A DNA stretch of 64,000 bases from Halichondria panicea (lineage: Eukaryota; Porifera; Demospongiae; Suberitida; Halichondriidae), in assembly GCF_963675165.1 (NCBI RefSeq), contig NC_087381.1, positions 6,263,378 to 6,327,377 of the forward strand, written 5' to 3'. Made by a program: the position numbers and the translations under genes. This document shows positions 32,594-43,300 of the stretch, piece by piece. Within the stretch, counting starts at the first letter, position 1; the number at the start of each line of letters is the position of its first letter. Under the pieces are notes generated by a model, which was not told the origin of the DNA, searched no databases, and saw only the letters and a program-made list of their open reading frames with translations.

Positions 32594-34246
32594 AACCACT
32601 TGGATAGTTATAATTTAGATTTCATTTCGAAGGAAATTACTTCCACTGATAGATATGCTTCTGTTAATCCTGAGTCTGACACTCGATACCTCTTCTTTCC
32701 AGGGCTCATTCGAATCGAATTTCCAGAGCAATTTTGGAAAGACGCTCAAAGTATCAAGTACCACTTTGGTTGGAATACTTGAAACATCTCAAAAAACCGA
32801 GTTTTTTGATCCTCGCTGCCTTCAAGTCCTCATTCTGAGGATAGTGTTCACGTTCGGCCTTGCCCCTGCCAGTAACATAATGCATGATGTCCCTTCACTA
32901 CAACAATTCTGCTCTGTGTGGAAGAGTGGGATCTGCTGGTGCAACGATGATGGGATCACCGTGCACCTCGAGCTTGCCGAAAATGGCCGATCTCTTGCTC
33001 TCAAAATGCGCTCTGACAAAGTTCGACCTGAAGGTCTGATTCATCGCTCCAGAATTATGAGCACAATCCGTGAGACTGTTGAATGTTTTGGCCGCAATGT
33101 GAATGTGATTGAATCAGTGATTGATCCAGATGAAGTTGTCAAGCATCCTCTGAAAAATCTCCTGACCTCCCACTGGTTAACATCAAAGATATTGCAGCAG
33201 CTGTCTCCTCCAACAGAATAATGATCAAATCAACACAACAAGTTGGCCTCACCGTTGCACATCTCTTACAGTTTGAGCCGTACGCTGGCCTGGATCAAAC
33301 CACAATACAGTGTATCCACAGTGACAAGAATACCAAGAAATATGAGAAAATCTCCAGAGCTTTCATTTCCCATTTTGCCGAACTGGTTACCAATTCAGAT
33401 AATGAAAATCCAGATCAAGTTGCTCGAAACAGTCGCATGTTCAGAATAAGGCTGGGTCCATCTCAAATTTCAGTTGTTAAAATTCAGTCGGTCAGTCCCA
33501 GACAGGAGGTGATCCAGACCCTTGAGACATGGAGGAGTGAGACTGAGGGAACTTACAGCTGTCTGAGGGAGACTCTCAACAAGTACAGCGTCTTCACTGG
33601 TAGAAACCCTCTGGTGAGTGTGTATTATGAATATACATGCATGACTGTCTAATTATACTCTAGCCCTTCATGCATGTACTACGTATATACAGGATCTAGC
33701 TGGTGTGGCTCATGATGATAATGATCCCTCTGTGCTTAGTATCAGTGGTGATGATCAAAAGGTGCGTTGTCCGCAGCTGTACAATAAATGTAAATTGCAA
33801 CTCCTTTGCCACACCTTAATGAGCGTTTCGGACTTGTACAAAACTTGAGTTTATACCCAAACCATGCAGAGTTATAATTCTCAACGTGTTACTGATGTGT
33901 ATAGGATCCAGGGACTACCAGCCTCCATGAGTTGATGGTCAAGCATGGAGTCACTGACGAGCAGTTGGATAGAGAGATTGAACAAGACGACCTTGCTCCA
34001 GTAGCTATGCACTTTGATGATGTGGAGCTCTACCTCAACCCACTTAAGCTGACTGACAATGAACAAGCTGACGTGATGCGAGAGACTTATTTAAGTAGAA
34101 GCAATCAAGTGGCAGTGATCAACAGTTTGTCAATCTGGAGAAGTCACGAACCCAGCGAAGCAACCTTTAGAGCACTGATTAGTATCTTATTGGATATGGG
34201 GAAGGAAGAGATTGTTACCAAGATCTGCCAGTACTTGAAAAGGTAG
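32594..34246 (+). pseudogene. ROCO-type COR plus death-domain pseudogene
   Basis: The first part (YLFFPGLIRIEFPEQFW, KYHFGW, FFDPRCLQVLILR, FTFGLAP, then WKSGICWCNDDGI) has the layout of the COR region that follows the Roc GTPase in ROCO proteins; the match is from memory. A linker (IKSTQQVGLTVAHLLQF, 33221-33615) and a short exon (about 33692-33761, DNDPSVLSISGDD) follow. The last exon (about 33905-34246) encodes a death domain (ELMVKHGVTDEQLDREI, YLNPLKL, IWRSHEPSEATF, QYLKR, stop). Roc-COR-death is the DAPK1-like order used in death signalling. Frameshifts occur near 32775 (after FGW) and near 33155 (the frame returns at DLPLVNIKDIAAAV). No Roc domain or start is seen upstream, so this is a 5'-truncated, broken copy. 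Confidence 0.65.
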
Positions 34247-34299
34247 TATGTTCGCAGTTAAATGCACAGAACACTTAATCTAGGGTGGTTCTCTCCAAT

Positions 34300-34417
34300 T
34301 TGAAAGTTCAGCAGCAGCTCAGTTCTAACTTGAAGAAAATCTAGATCTACGTCCAAGTGGAGAGTACACTTAATCACTACAGTTGTAGTTTACCACTTGA
34401 TCACTTCCTCTCTAACA
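34300..34417 (-). repeat. Diverged LTR remnant of the same copia family
   Basis: Reversed, it aligns with the first ~130 bases of the intact copia LTR: the shared GTTTACCACTTGATCA tract, CTAATCACTAC and AAAGTTCAGCAGCAGCT, with many substitutions and a gap. It shows older activity of the family 3.3 kb from the young insertion. Confidence 0.75.
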
Positions 34418-35264
34418 GTGTACATGTTGTATACAGTGTGCTATAATTATAGTTTCAGTGATTTGCAGCTTTGATTTATACCCGAAATCATGTGTACTGC
34501 TTGAATCACTAGTATACCTTCTTTACATGCAGACCCAGTGATCTATGAGTGCTGAGAGTGACTGACAGTAAAGCTAGAGCTATGTGTAGGACTCTTGTAC
34601 TGAATTGAACACACAGTAGCTATATAATTATTCTTGTTATTGTGTATGTGCCAATGTGAGTCATGGCTTTACAATGTAATAGTGAAATCTAATCTGTTTA
34701 ACTCTTGTTGTGTTAATGATCTTTACCCAAGTAATTACCTACACCTCTTCTCTTGTGGAGGCTACAAATAAGAGGTCATAGACTTGGAGAGAGTATATCC
34801 AACGAAGTGGCAGTGATCAACCATACTATGATAGATTTATATACTGCATGTAGCTATTACTAGAATGTTAACATGTAGAAACTTCTCATGTGGTGTACAG
34901 TCAGAAGTGTATGCTAAGAGCGAAGTTTACTGCATAATTATAGTGACTCCTCTTCACAGGTTGGTGGTGACAGTTAAGTCCATACTCAAAGCGGTAAATT
35001 CACTGCTAAATCATAATTCCAATAGATAAGAGGTCCCTGTCATCAGAAATACTCCAATACTCAGCAACTCCGGTCCAGAGAGTAAGAACTACAATATCAT
35101 CATCAGCTGGTGGTGATCAAAGTACACTGAAGCAGTCAAGTCGGTACCCAAAGAGGTAAATTCATTGTTGAATTATATACTTGGTGTATTTGAGAGTGTA
35201 TAGTGATCAAAATGATACTGCTTGCCTCCCACAATGCACATGATGTGTGAGAGGTGTGGTTATA
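34418..35264. other. Gene-free stretch
   Basis: No coding exon is supported. A motif (AGCGGTAAATTCACTGCTAAAT) recurs in altered form about 160 bases on (AGAGGTAAATTCATTGTTGAA). Confidence 0.35.
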
Positions 35265-35594
35265 TACAGTGGAACCTCCATAAAACGGACACCATAACTG
35301 CTTCTTTGAAGCTTTGAAAAGGCGCTGTAGGGACAAGCTACAGCTAGGTTTTCACGATTGTGCAAAATAATGTTATCTCAGCAATAATTTTTCTGCTAAT
35401 TCTGGGTGTGGCTGTCCGTTCCGGGAGGTTATTTCCATTGCTAAAGCTTGTTGGGATTAGAGAGGTGGTTGCTCCTGAGAGGTTGCTTTACATGCATTGA
35501 AGTCATTGTAGTTTCAATCTGGACCTGAGCTTTTGGCCGTTATATAGCATGTGGTTGTACTTCGGAGGTGGCCGTTAATGAAGGTTCCATTGTA
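35265..35594. mobile_element. Tigger/pogo-like MITE
   Basis: Bounded by TA. Left end CAGTGGAACCTCCATAAAAC, right end the inverse (GTTAATGAAGGTTCCATTG). Internal CGGACACC / GGTGGCCG also pair. No transposase. Confidence 0.7.
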
Positions 35595-35603
35595 CTAGCT
35601 CAG

Positions 35604-35990
35604 GGGCGTTTCTAGAGATTGAAGCAGGAGGGTGCTCAAGAGTACAGAAAAAATGGGGCGAGCGCGATTTTACGCCCCCGCATTTATTGCGGCGCATCTT
35701 CCAGCTCCTCCCCCATGCAAGCCTTTCAGCAAAAAAGTACAGCACACTGCCCAAGAAAAGAGCGGCTCCTACTATTCTCTTCTAGAGCTTCTCTCTTCCA
35801 TTCTAGTTCTGTTACTATGATACTAGACAAAGCATCTAGCTACAGTAATTTTTATGTTATTACATGTGTATCTTCTTGTAAATAACAATACAATGTATAA
35901 TGTTGTAGTTTGTAGCCCAGAGCAATCTATAGTACCGGTACTATAGCTCATAGTTCCCTGCTAAATACACTCAAATGGGATCTAATACAT
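35604..35990 (+). repeat. Right-half fragment of the 40002-41884 element family
   Basis: 35690-35990 matches the right arm of the element at 41300-41884 (CACTGCCCAAGAAAAGAGCG, CTATAGTACCGGTACTATAG, end GGGATCTAAT). The start (CAGGGGCGTTTCTAGAGATT) resembles a different MITE end, so this is a composite. Confidence 0.6.
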
Positions 35991-37170
35991 GCATAGCGTG
36001 ATAATAAGACATAATTATGAGTCAGTCATCTTGTAGGATCTCCATGCACTATTCTTCTGGGGTACATCCTAGCAAACTGGTCAATCACTGCAATGGGGAT
36101 GTTCAGTCATTCTAGTGTTAGTCATTGCTTCTCAGTATCTCTCAGTGGAGCAAGAGGTGACTGGGAGAGTGCAGAGGATCTTGATCAGCTATTATGAACA
36201 ACATTAGAATGGCAATACTGATTGCGCATGCTCAATTGGGCGTGGTCATGACTTGTAATCGTTGTCAATGAGATCAAGCTGCACGTATCTCTGGAGCTAC
36301 AAAGTTAGCTAGCTAGAGTACTGAGTGATAGGATTAGTTTCATGGTTGTCTGGGAGGACAGGGGGGTGCTCAAGCCCCCAAAGCCCCCCATTGTACACGC
36401 CACTGCTAGCTGGTTCAGACTAATGAACGGTTGTTTTGTGTTTGTTGTGCAAAAATCCTTATGCATTAACATGTCGATCGAGATTTAGTGCAGAACTAAG
36501 AAAAGAGAAAAATATAGCTGATCAAATCTGTCAGCATTATAGACTTACTTGTCTCCATTATATGTAGAGAAGGTGCATGTGAAAGGTGTGGTTACTGGTT
36601 CGGACTAAGTAACTGATTGTACAGGTGTTGAACTATACAGGGCCTTCACTCTCAGAACAAGTGCGGCCTGGAATCGAGGCTGGTACGACAGGCGCGAGGG
36701 GGGGGGGGGGCGATCAGTATAATTATGTGTCCATACTGAATGTGTGCTCACGACCCATATTAAAACTTTTTCATTGTTATCATTCATAGCCGAATAAAGA
36801 ATACTTTCAGTGTTATTTTTAATATAATTATGCACGTACACCTGTAACACCTACCCACACACTTAATGCACCTCTTATTGCCATGGGTGCATGCATGACA
36901 ATTATGCATGAGCATTATGCATGAGCCTTAGGAAGCTTTATAAACTAATTCTGAAACTAATTTTTTACGGTGTTGCTTTAAACAGTATTATATAGGTGTA
37001 TAGCAAGAGACTGACAACCTGGAGTAATGATTATGAGCCTATTGGTTTGGCTGACAAATAATGGATAGTGTGATGTCGAAAGTATAATTATGAAGATAAC
37101 AATAACAAAATTGCCATTAGCTGTGTCAACCAAGCAGGTTGATGTCATAATAATTATATGTATTATGGGC
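35991..37170. other. Sequence upstream of the first-exon copy A
   Basis: No exon is supported. At 36355-36415 there is a CAGGGGGGTGCTCAAGCCCC-type repeat end and at 36665 an isolated GGCCTGGAATCGAGGCT terminus followed by a G run. From about 37005 (CTGACAACCTGGAGTAA) the sequence is shared with about 38925 and forms the upstream part of the duplicated promoter block. Confidence 0.4.
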
Positions 37171-37178
37171 TATATAGG
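37171..37178 (+). promoter_or_regulatory. Possible TATA box of the IgGFc-binding/7TM gene
   Basis: TATATAGG lies about 65 bases before the ATG at 37237. A block nearer the start (TGTCGAGTTTAGACTATA) is conserved at the duplicated first exon (39755) and may hold start-site elements. Motif-based only. Confidence 0.35.
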
Positions 37179-37236
37179 ATATTGACAGAAATAATGCCAT
37201 TCCCAGTAAGATTTTGTCGAGTTTAGACTATAATTT

Positions 37237-37330
37237 ATGGCTAGCTCCAACAATTTGTGTTGCTTGTTCCTATTGTCTGTCCTCCTTCATATATCACTTG
37301 GAGCTGGTGATGATCCCACCATGGATGTCA
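37237..37330 (+). CDS. Exon 1 (copy A): signal peptide
   Basis: It encodes MASSNNLCCLFLLSVLLH, then a small-residue stretch SLGAG (likely cleavage), then DDPTMDV, ending at the donor GTAAGT in phase 1. This phase fits exon 2 at 42140, giving ...DVNPNAPNTRG. A second, altered copy lies at 39773. Confidence 0.65.
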
Positions 37331-40300
37331 GTAAGTGGTGTTGCATGTGCACGTGCATGCTTTTCTATGATAATATAACCAGTGCTTGTACACACTAAAG
37401 TTGGATTTGAGACTCGAGTGTGTTTAGACTCAGGGAGATGGTCTGGCCTGATTCCTGTGTGCTTACATATGTAGGTTCTGAGAAAGTTAATAATTGCATG
37501 TTTGCATTTTTATGCATCTGTGAGTGTAATGAAACTATATAATAACGCATGTTTGTGTTTAATCAAACAATTGTTTGCGATGTGCTATTATAGCCGATCG
37601 TTGTTCATGCTTTCCATCACAGCACAGTATTATACAATGTGTGCATAATTATATGTTCCGTTATAAGTAGGCCCTGATAAATTATGCTTTTTTTCACCCA
37701 TTATTCTATTAATTCTTGAAAAATGTGCCTATTATTCTCCTAAAAATCCGTTTGATTAATAAAATAAGTTAAGACGTATATATAAACACAACACACATGC
37801 AATTGAGCAAGATATAATTGATTCTGTATTTCTCGCTGACTCAGTTGAAATATTCCGACACTCAAATTAAGTCTTCCTAAAAGAAGGGCAGCTGATTCAT
37901 GAGACACCTTCCTTAACCTTTTTACCATGAGAACATCCTTATGCAAAACGTAATGTAATGATCTTTACCAAAAATGGACATTTATTCCCAATTATTCTTG
38001 AGACACCTATTATGCTAAAATTATTCCGAGCATAATTTATCAGGGCCTAGTTATATAAGCTCGTGTTGCCCAATCTTTTACTGCCTTAAGATGACATGAT
38101 TATGTTCGCAAGTATTAATTTCTGCTATTTTTGCGAATGAGAGTAAAATCGCAAAAATGTGTACTCGCAGATTATTGGAAATTGCAATGAATCTCATTAA
38201 AATCACTTGCGAGTAATTAGAGTCACAACTTGCAAGAATTAAAATATGTCGCCTTAAGGTATAATATTAGATCCCATTCGAGTGTATTTAGCAGGGAACT
38301 ATAAGCTATAGTACCGGTACTATAGATTGCTCTGGGATACAAACTACAACATTATACATTGTATTGTCATTTACAAGAAAAAAATTATTGTAGCTAGATA
38401 CTTTGTCTAGTAACATAATAACAGAACTAGAATGGAAGAGAGAAGCTCTAGAGTATTTTTTGGCTTTGTTTGAGAGTAGTATATAGGAGCCGCTCGTTTC
38501 TTGGGCAGTGTGCTGTACTTTTTTGCTGCAAGGCTGCATGGGGGAGGAGCTGGATGTATGGAAGTGCTGGGGTTCTAGCTTTGGCTTCTTCCTTTGGCTT
38601 TGTTCAAGAGTAGTAGAGGAGCCGCTCGTTTGCTGGCCGGGCTTGTTTGCTGCAAATTCTTGCTTAGATGTCTTCCTTTCGCTTTGTGAGAGTATAGTAC
38701 GAGCCGCTTGTTTCTTGGAAAGTGTTGTTTGCTGCAAAACTGGTGGAGGAGCTGGATGTTTCCGTTTTGTGGGTGGAGCTAGGTACAGGACTATAATTTA
38801 TAAACTGAGGTGGAGGAACATGGTTGACTATTTAGTAATGTGACAGCTCAAGGCATGTTCTATGGTGTTGCTTTTAACAGGGATCTATACTTATAATCAA
38901 CACATGCATCTAGAAGCTGACAACCTGGAGTAACAATTATGAGCCTATTGGTTTGGCTGATGAGGATAGTGGACAATGTGATGTCGAAAATAACACAATA
39001 ACAACGAGCCATTATCTGTGTCTACCAAGCAGTTGATCGAAGTTGTATATGTAAGGCTATTATAGATCTATGAGTAAAGTATAGGATATACCACACCTAA
39101 GAGGAGGATATGCACCCATATATCCTCCGCTACCGTGGTTACTCCGAGGCGGAGCCGAGGGGTATGTAACCACGGTAGCGGAGGATATATAGGGTGCATA
39201 TCCTCCGAGTAGGTGTGGCATATCTGACTTATACCACGTGACTGTAGCACTATAAAAGGACCTCCCCCTAGCAACAATTCAATCACGATGCAGACTGCAA
39301 AAAAGAACAAGACTATGCCGGATTTTGCAGCCCTCAAAGAGCTAGTTGAGCAACATGTTGACTCCTACAGATGCTCAAGAGCTTCCTTGGTCCAAGCGTT
39401 GACCATTCGACGTCCCTTACTGGAGTTGCAAGCTCTTCTTGGATAAAATGTATCTAAACCGCGCCCATGGACCCATGGAAGCTTAGCCATCTTGTTGGAG
39501 AGCACCTTCAGTGTTTCTGCCGTCGCTTTGAGTCTTAGTACCGTCAAGCATGGCTCTTTTCTCTTTGCTTACTTTCTTGAACAAATGAAAAAACTAAAAA
39601 ACACCTTGAAAAACTGTGCATGCCTGGGGCTGTATGCTAATATTCTATATATCCTACAGCTGTTGACCAATGAGATCAATTTGTGGTGACGTAAGTGTGG
39701 TATAAGTAAAGTTAGTGAGCAAAGTAAAGTTCAACCATTCCTATAGTGAAGATTCTGTCGAGTTTAGACTATATGGCTAGCTCACAAAGTTTATGTTGCT
39801 TGTTCCTATTGTCTGTCCTCCTTCATAGTGCACTTGGAGCTAGTGATGAATTGATCCCACCCTGGATAGCAGTAAATGCAATGGTCTTGTATCAGCTGTA
39901 TATATAAAATACTTTTTTAGAGGTGTCTATATATATGGGATTTAGAAGCCCAAAGGCACTGATTAAGGTACTACAAGTGGCTGAGGGCTTCTAAGTTATA
40001 GTTAGATCTCATTTGAGTGTATTTAGCAGGAACTATGAGCTATAGTACCGGTACTATAGATTACTCTGGGCTACAAACTACAACATTGTACGTATTAGTT
40101 ATTGCCCAGCCAGAGTGCAACATGCCATATATTGCACTGGAGCAATATAATGCCCGAGGGCCGCAGGCCCCGAGGGCATTATGTCATCCAGTGCAATATA
40201 TGGTATGTTGCACGAGGGCGCCGGCAATAACTAACTTGTTGCCCAATGACGTTAAACTCGTCTGACTGGTCATATAAATCGTAATAAAAGACATGTGTTT

Positions 40301-43300
40301 TGAAGGAATTTAGTGTATTCATTAGTTTTGCTGAATTCCATAGTAAATTTTTTAGGTTTTCTTGGTGGGGCATAAGTCCCAAATGGATATCTCTTAAAGA
40401 AATCTACTGCATTTACACACAGTGCAAGTGCATATAATCCAGTGCATTATGCCATATATGCCATAATATAATGCAGTGCAATATATGGTAGCCATGGCAG
40501 TGATGCAACATGCCATATACTGAGCACTGGATTACTTTGATCTGCCCACTCACTGGGCAACAAATTGTATTGTGATTTACAAGAAGATAACACATGCATG
40601 TAATAACATAAAAATTATTGTAGCTAGATGCTTTGTCTAGTAATATAATAATAGAACTAGAATGAAAGAGAGAAGCTCTAGTTTCTTTTTTTGGCTTTGT
40701 TCGAGAGTAGTAGGAGACGCTCGTTTTTTGGGCAGTGTGCTGTGCTTTTTTGCTGCAAGGCTGCATGGGGGAGGAGCTGGATGTATGGAAGTGCTGGGAT
40801 TCTAGCTTTGGCTTCTTCCTAAAGTTTCTTTCGCTTTTTTCAAGAGTAGTATAGGAGCCGCTCGTTTGCTGGGCTTGTTTGCTGCAAATTATAGCTTAGA
40901 TGTCTTCCTTTCGCTTTGTGAGAGTAGTACGAGCCGCTCGTTTCTTGGGAAGTGTGCTGGGCTTGTTTGCTGCAAAACTGGGGGAGGAGCTGGATGTTTC
41001 CGTTTTGTGGGTGGAGCTAGCTAGGACTATAATTTTGTCCATCAAACTGAGGTGGAGGAACAGGGTTGACTTGAATAGAGACCACAGACTTAGTAGAGAC
41101 ACAGAGATGCCAAATTCAAAAAATTAGTTTTCAAAAGAATAATGATGCAGTTGCTAGGTTGGCTGTTTATATAGGTTGACTGTTGCTAAGCTAGTGCATT
41201 TCTAGTAGCCAATAGGTTTTGGGATCTAAATCAGTTAGAACATGTGCATTTGGTATCTATGCATGGTTATAGTGTCCCAAAGCTCAAGGGCTTTAGGCCG
41301 AGGGATGATGGACAAAATTATAGTCCTAGCTCCACCCACAAAACGGAAACATCCAGCTCCTCCCCCAGTACAAGCTCCTCCCCCAGTTTTGCAGCAAACA
41401 AGCCCAGCACACTTCCCAAGAAACGAGCCGCTCGTACTATTCTCACAAAGCGAAAGGAAGACATCTAAGCTATAATTTGCAGCAAACAAGCCCAGCAAAC
41501 GAGCGGCTCCTATACTACTCTTGAACAAAGCGAAATGAACTTTAGGAAGAAGCTAAAGCTAGAATCCCAGCACTTCCATACATCCAGCTCCTCCCACATG
41601 CAGCCTTGCAGCAAAAAAGCACAGCACACTGCCCAAAAAACGAGCGTCTCCTACTACTCTCGAACAAAGCCAAAAAAAGAAACTAGAGCTTCTCTCTTCC
41701 ATTCTAGTTCTGTTATTATAATACTAGACAAAGCATCTAGCTACAATAATTGTTATGTTACTACATGTGTATCTTCTTGTAAATCATTACGATGTACAAT
41801 GTTGTAGTTTGTAGCCCAGAGCAATCTATAGTACCGGTACTATAGCTCATAGTTCCCTGCTAAATACACTCAAATGGGATCTAATCTGTAATAAATCACA
41901 TAGACACTGACAAAACAGTGTCTAGATGCTAGTGCGCATGCGCAAACCTTGCCTTTGAGGCTTGACTACAATCACTTGACAACGGAACTAGGTATACTAA
42001 GTAAATTAAGTATACTAGTATACCTGCTCTGAGGCACTTTTTCCATGATCTTATCAACTAGTGTCTAAACGTATTAATTTGAGTGAATAAGGTTTCAGGT
42101 AACGATTCATAACTGCTAGAAAATTCAAAACCCCTGCAGATCCTAATGCTCCAAACACCAGAGGAAGCAGATTTGCTCTTGCCTTCATGCAGAATCACGC
42201 ACGAACTGCAGGAACCACAGAACAACAAATTGGTCTTTTCATCACCACTGAACAGGAGAGCTCACGTTTTACCCTAGAGACACGATGGCCAGGAGTGAGT
42301 GGAGCAGGATTCACCGAGACATCTCCTGGATCTGGGCTGTGGTCTCGCACGGAAATTGCTCGACAAGGAGAATTCACTTTCATTAATCTGCCGGCAGGAG
42401 GGAATACCCAACCAGACATAGCCGTGCAAAACAATGGAGAAACCGATGAAGCTGAAAGACAAAAGGGACTGTTAATAACAGCAGAAAATGCAAACGATGA
42501 GCTCACTATATATGTGCTTAGTGATGAATTGGTTTCCACAGATGCGTACACGGCTATCAACTGTGTCGAGTTTCCAGGTTCGACAGATTACAAGTACTTC
42601 ATCTTTTCATCTGATATATTCGGTGGAGAAAGATTTGAGAGTCGATTTCTCTTTACTCCTTGTCAAGATGATACTACTGTTAGTGTACAAGCCTCCCAAA
42701 CTCAAACCCATCCCGCATGGGTGCTACCGAGTTCTGGCAACCCAAGTGCTCGAGTCGAAGCAACTTATGGGAGGGCTTTCAATCGTTTTGACACTGTGAT
42801 GATTAGCAATCTTGACGATCTTACCGGCTCTATCATCACTTCTGACAAGCCATTAGCTGTATTTTCTGGACATCAATGTGGAACTCCTACTGATGATGGA
42901 ACTTGCGACTATCTTGTAGAACAATTGCCACCTCATCCAACATACGGTGACCTGTTTTTCATGGCTCCCTTTGCTGTCAGACAAAGTGGTGAACTGTACA
43001 GAATTGGCTCCCTTGGGGCTGGAGCACAAGTAACAATCAATTGTGAGTGTTTACCAAGTTCAGCTGATGGGAATAATCGAGTTGGACTGGTTACCGCTGG
43101 AAATGGTGTTTACACGGCCACAGTGGGTGAAGGACAATACGCTGAGTGCCAGACACCTCAGGATTCTCAGACCTATTGTTGTGTTACGTCCTCTCAACCC
43201 GTTACTATGGCTGCTTACACACTTGGAAACTTGATTGACAACCTTCAAAACATTCAGGATCCACCACTTCCTTTTAATCCGATTGGAGATCCAGCTCTCG

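Larger units (their letters stand above)
38850..39772. repeat. Second copy of the promoter block of the GPCR gene
   Basis: 38925-39055 matches 37005-37130 (CTGACAACCTGGAGTAA, GAGCCTATTGGTTTGGCTGA). 39755-39772 matches 37211-37236 (TCGAGTTTAGACTATA). Between them a hairpin element and about 500 bp of other DNA have been inserted. It leads to the altered first-exon copy at 39773. Confidence 0.65.

Noticed and set aside
38306-38737. 143-codon Lys/Ser-rich frame (minus strand) as a gene
   Set aside because: It lies wholly within a transposon arm that recurs in inverted orientation at 35.6, 40-41 and 41.3-41.9 kb. Frames differ between copies.
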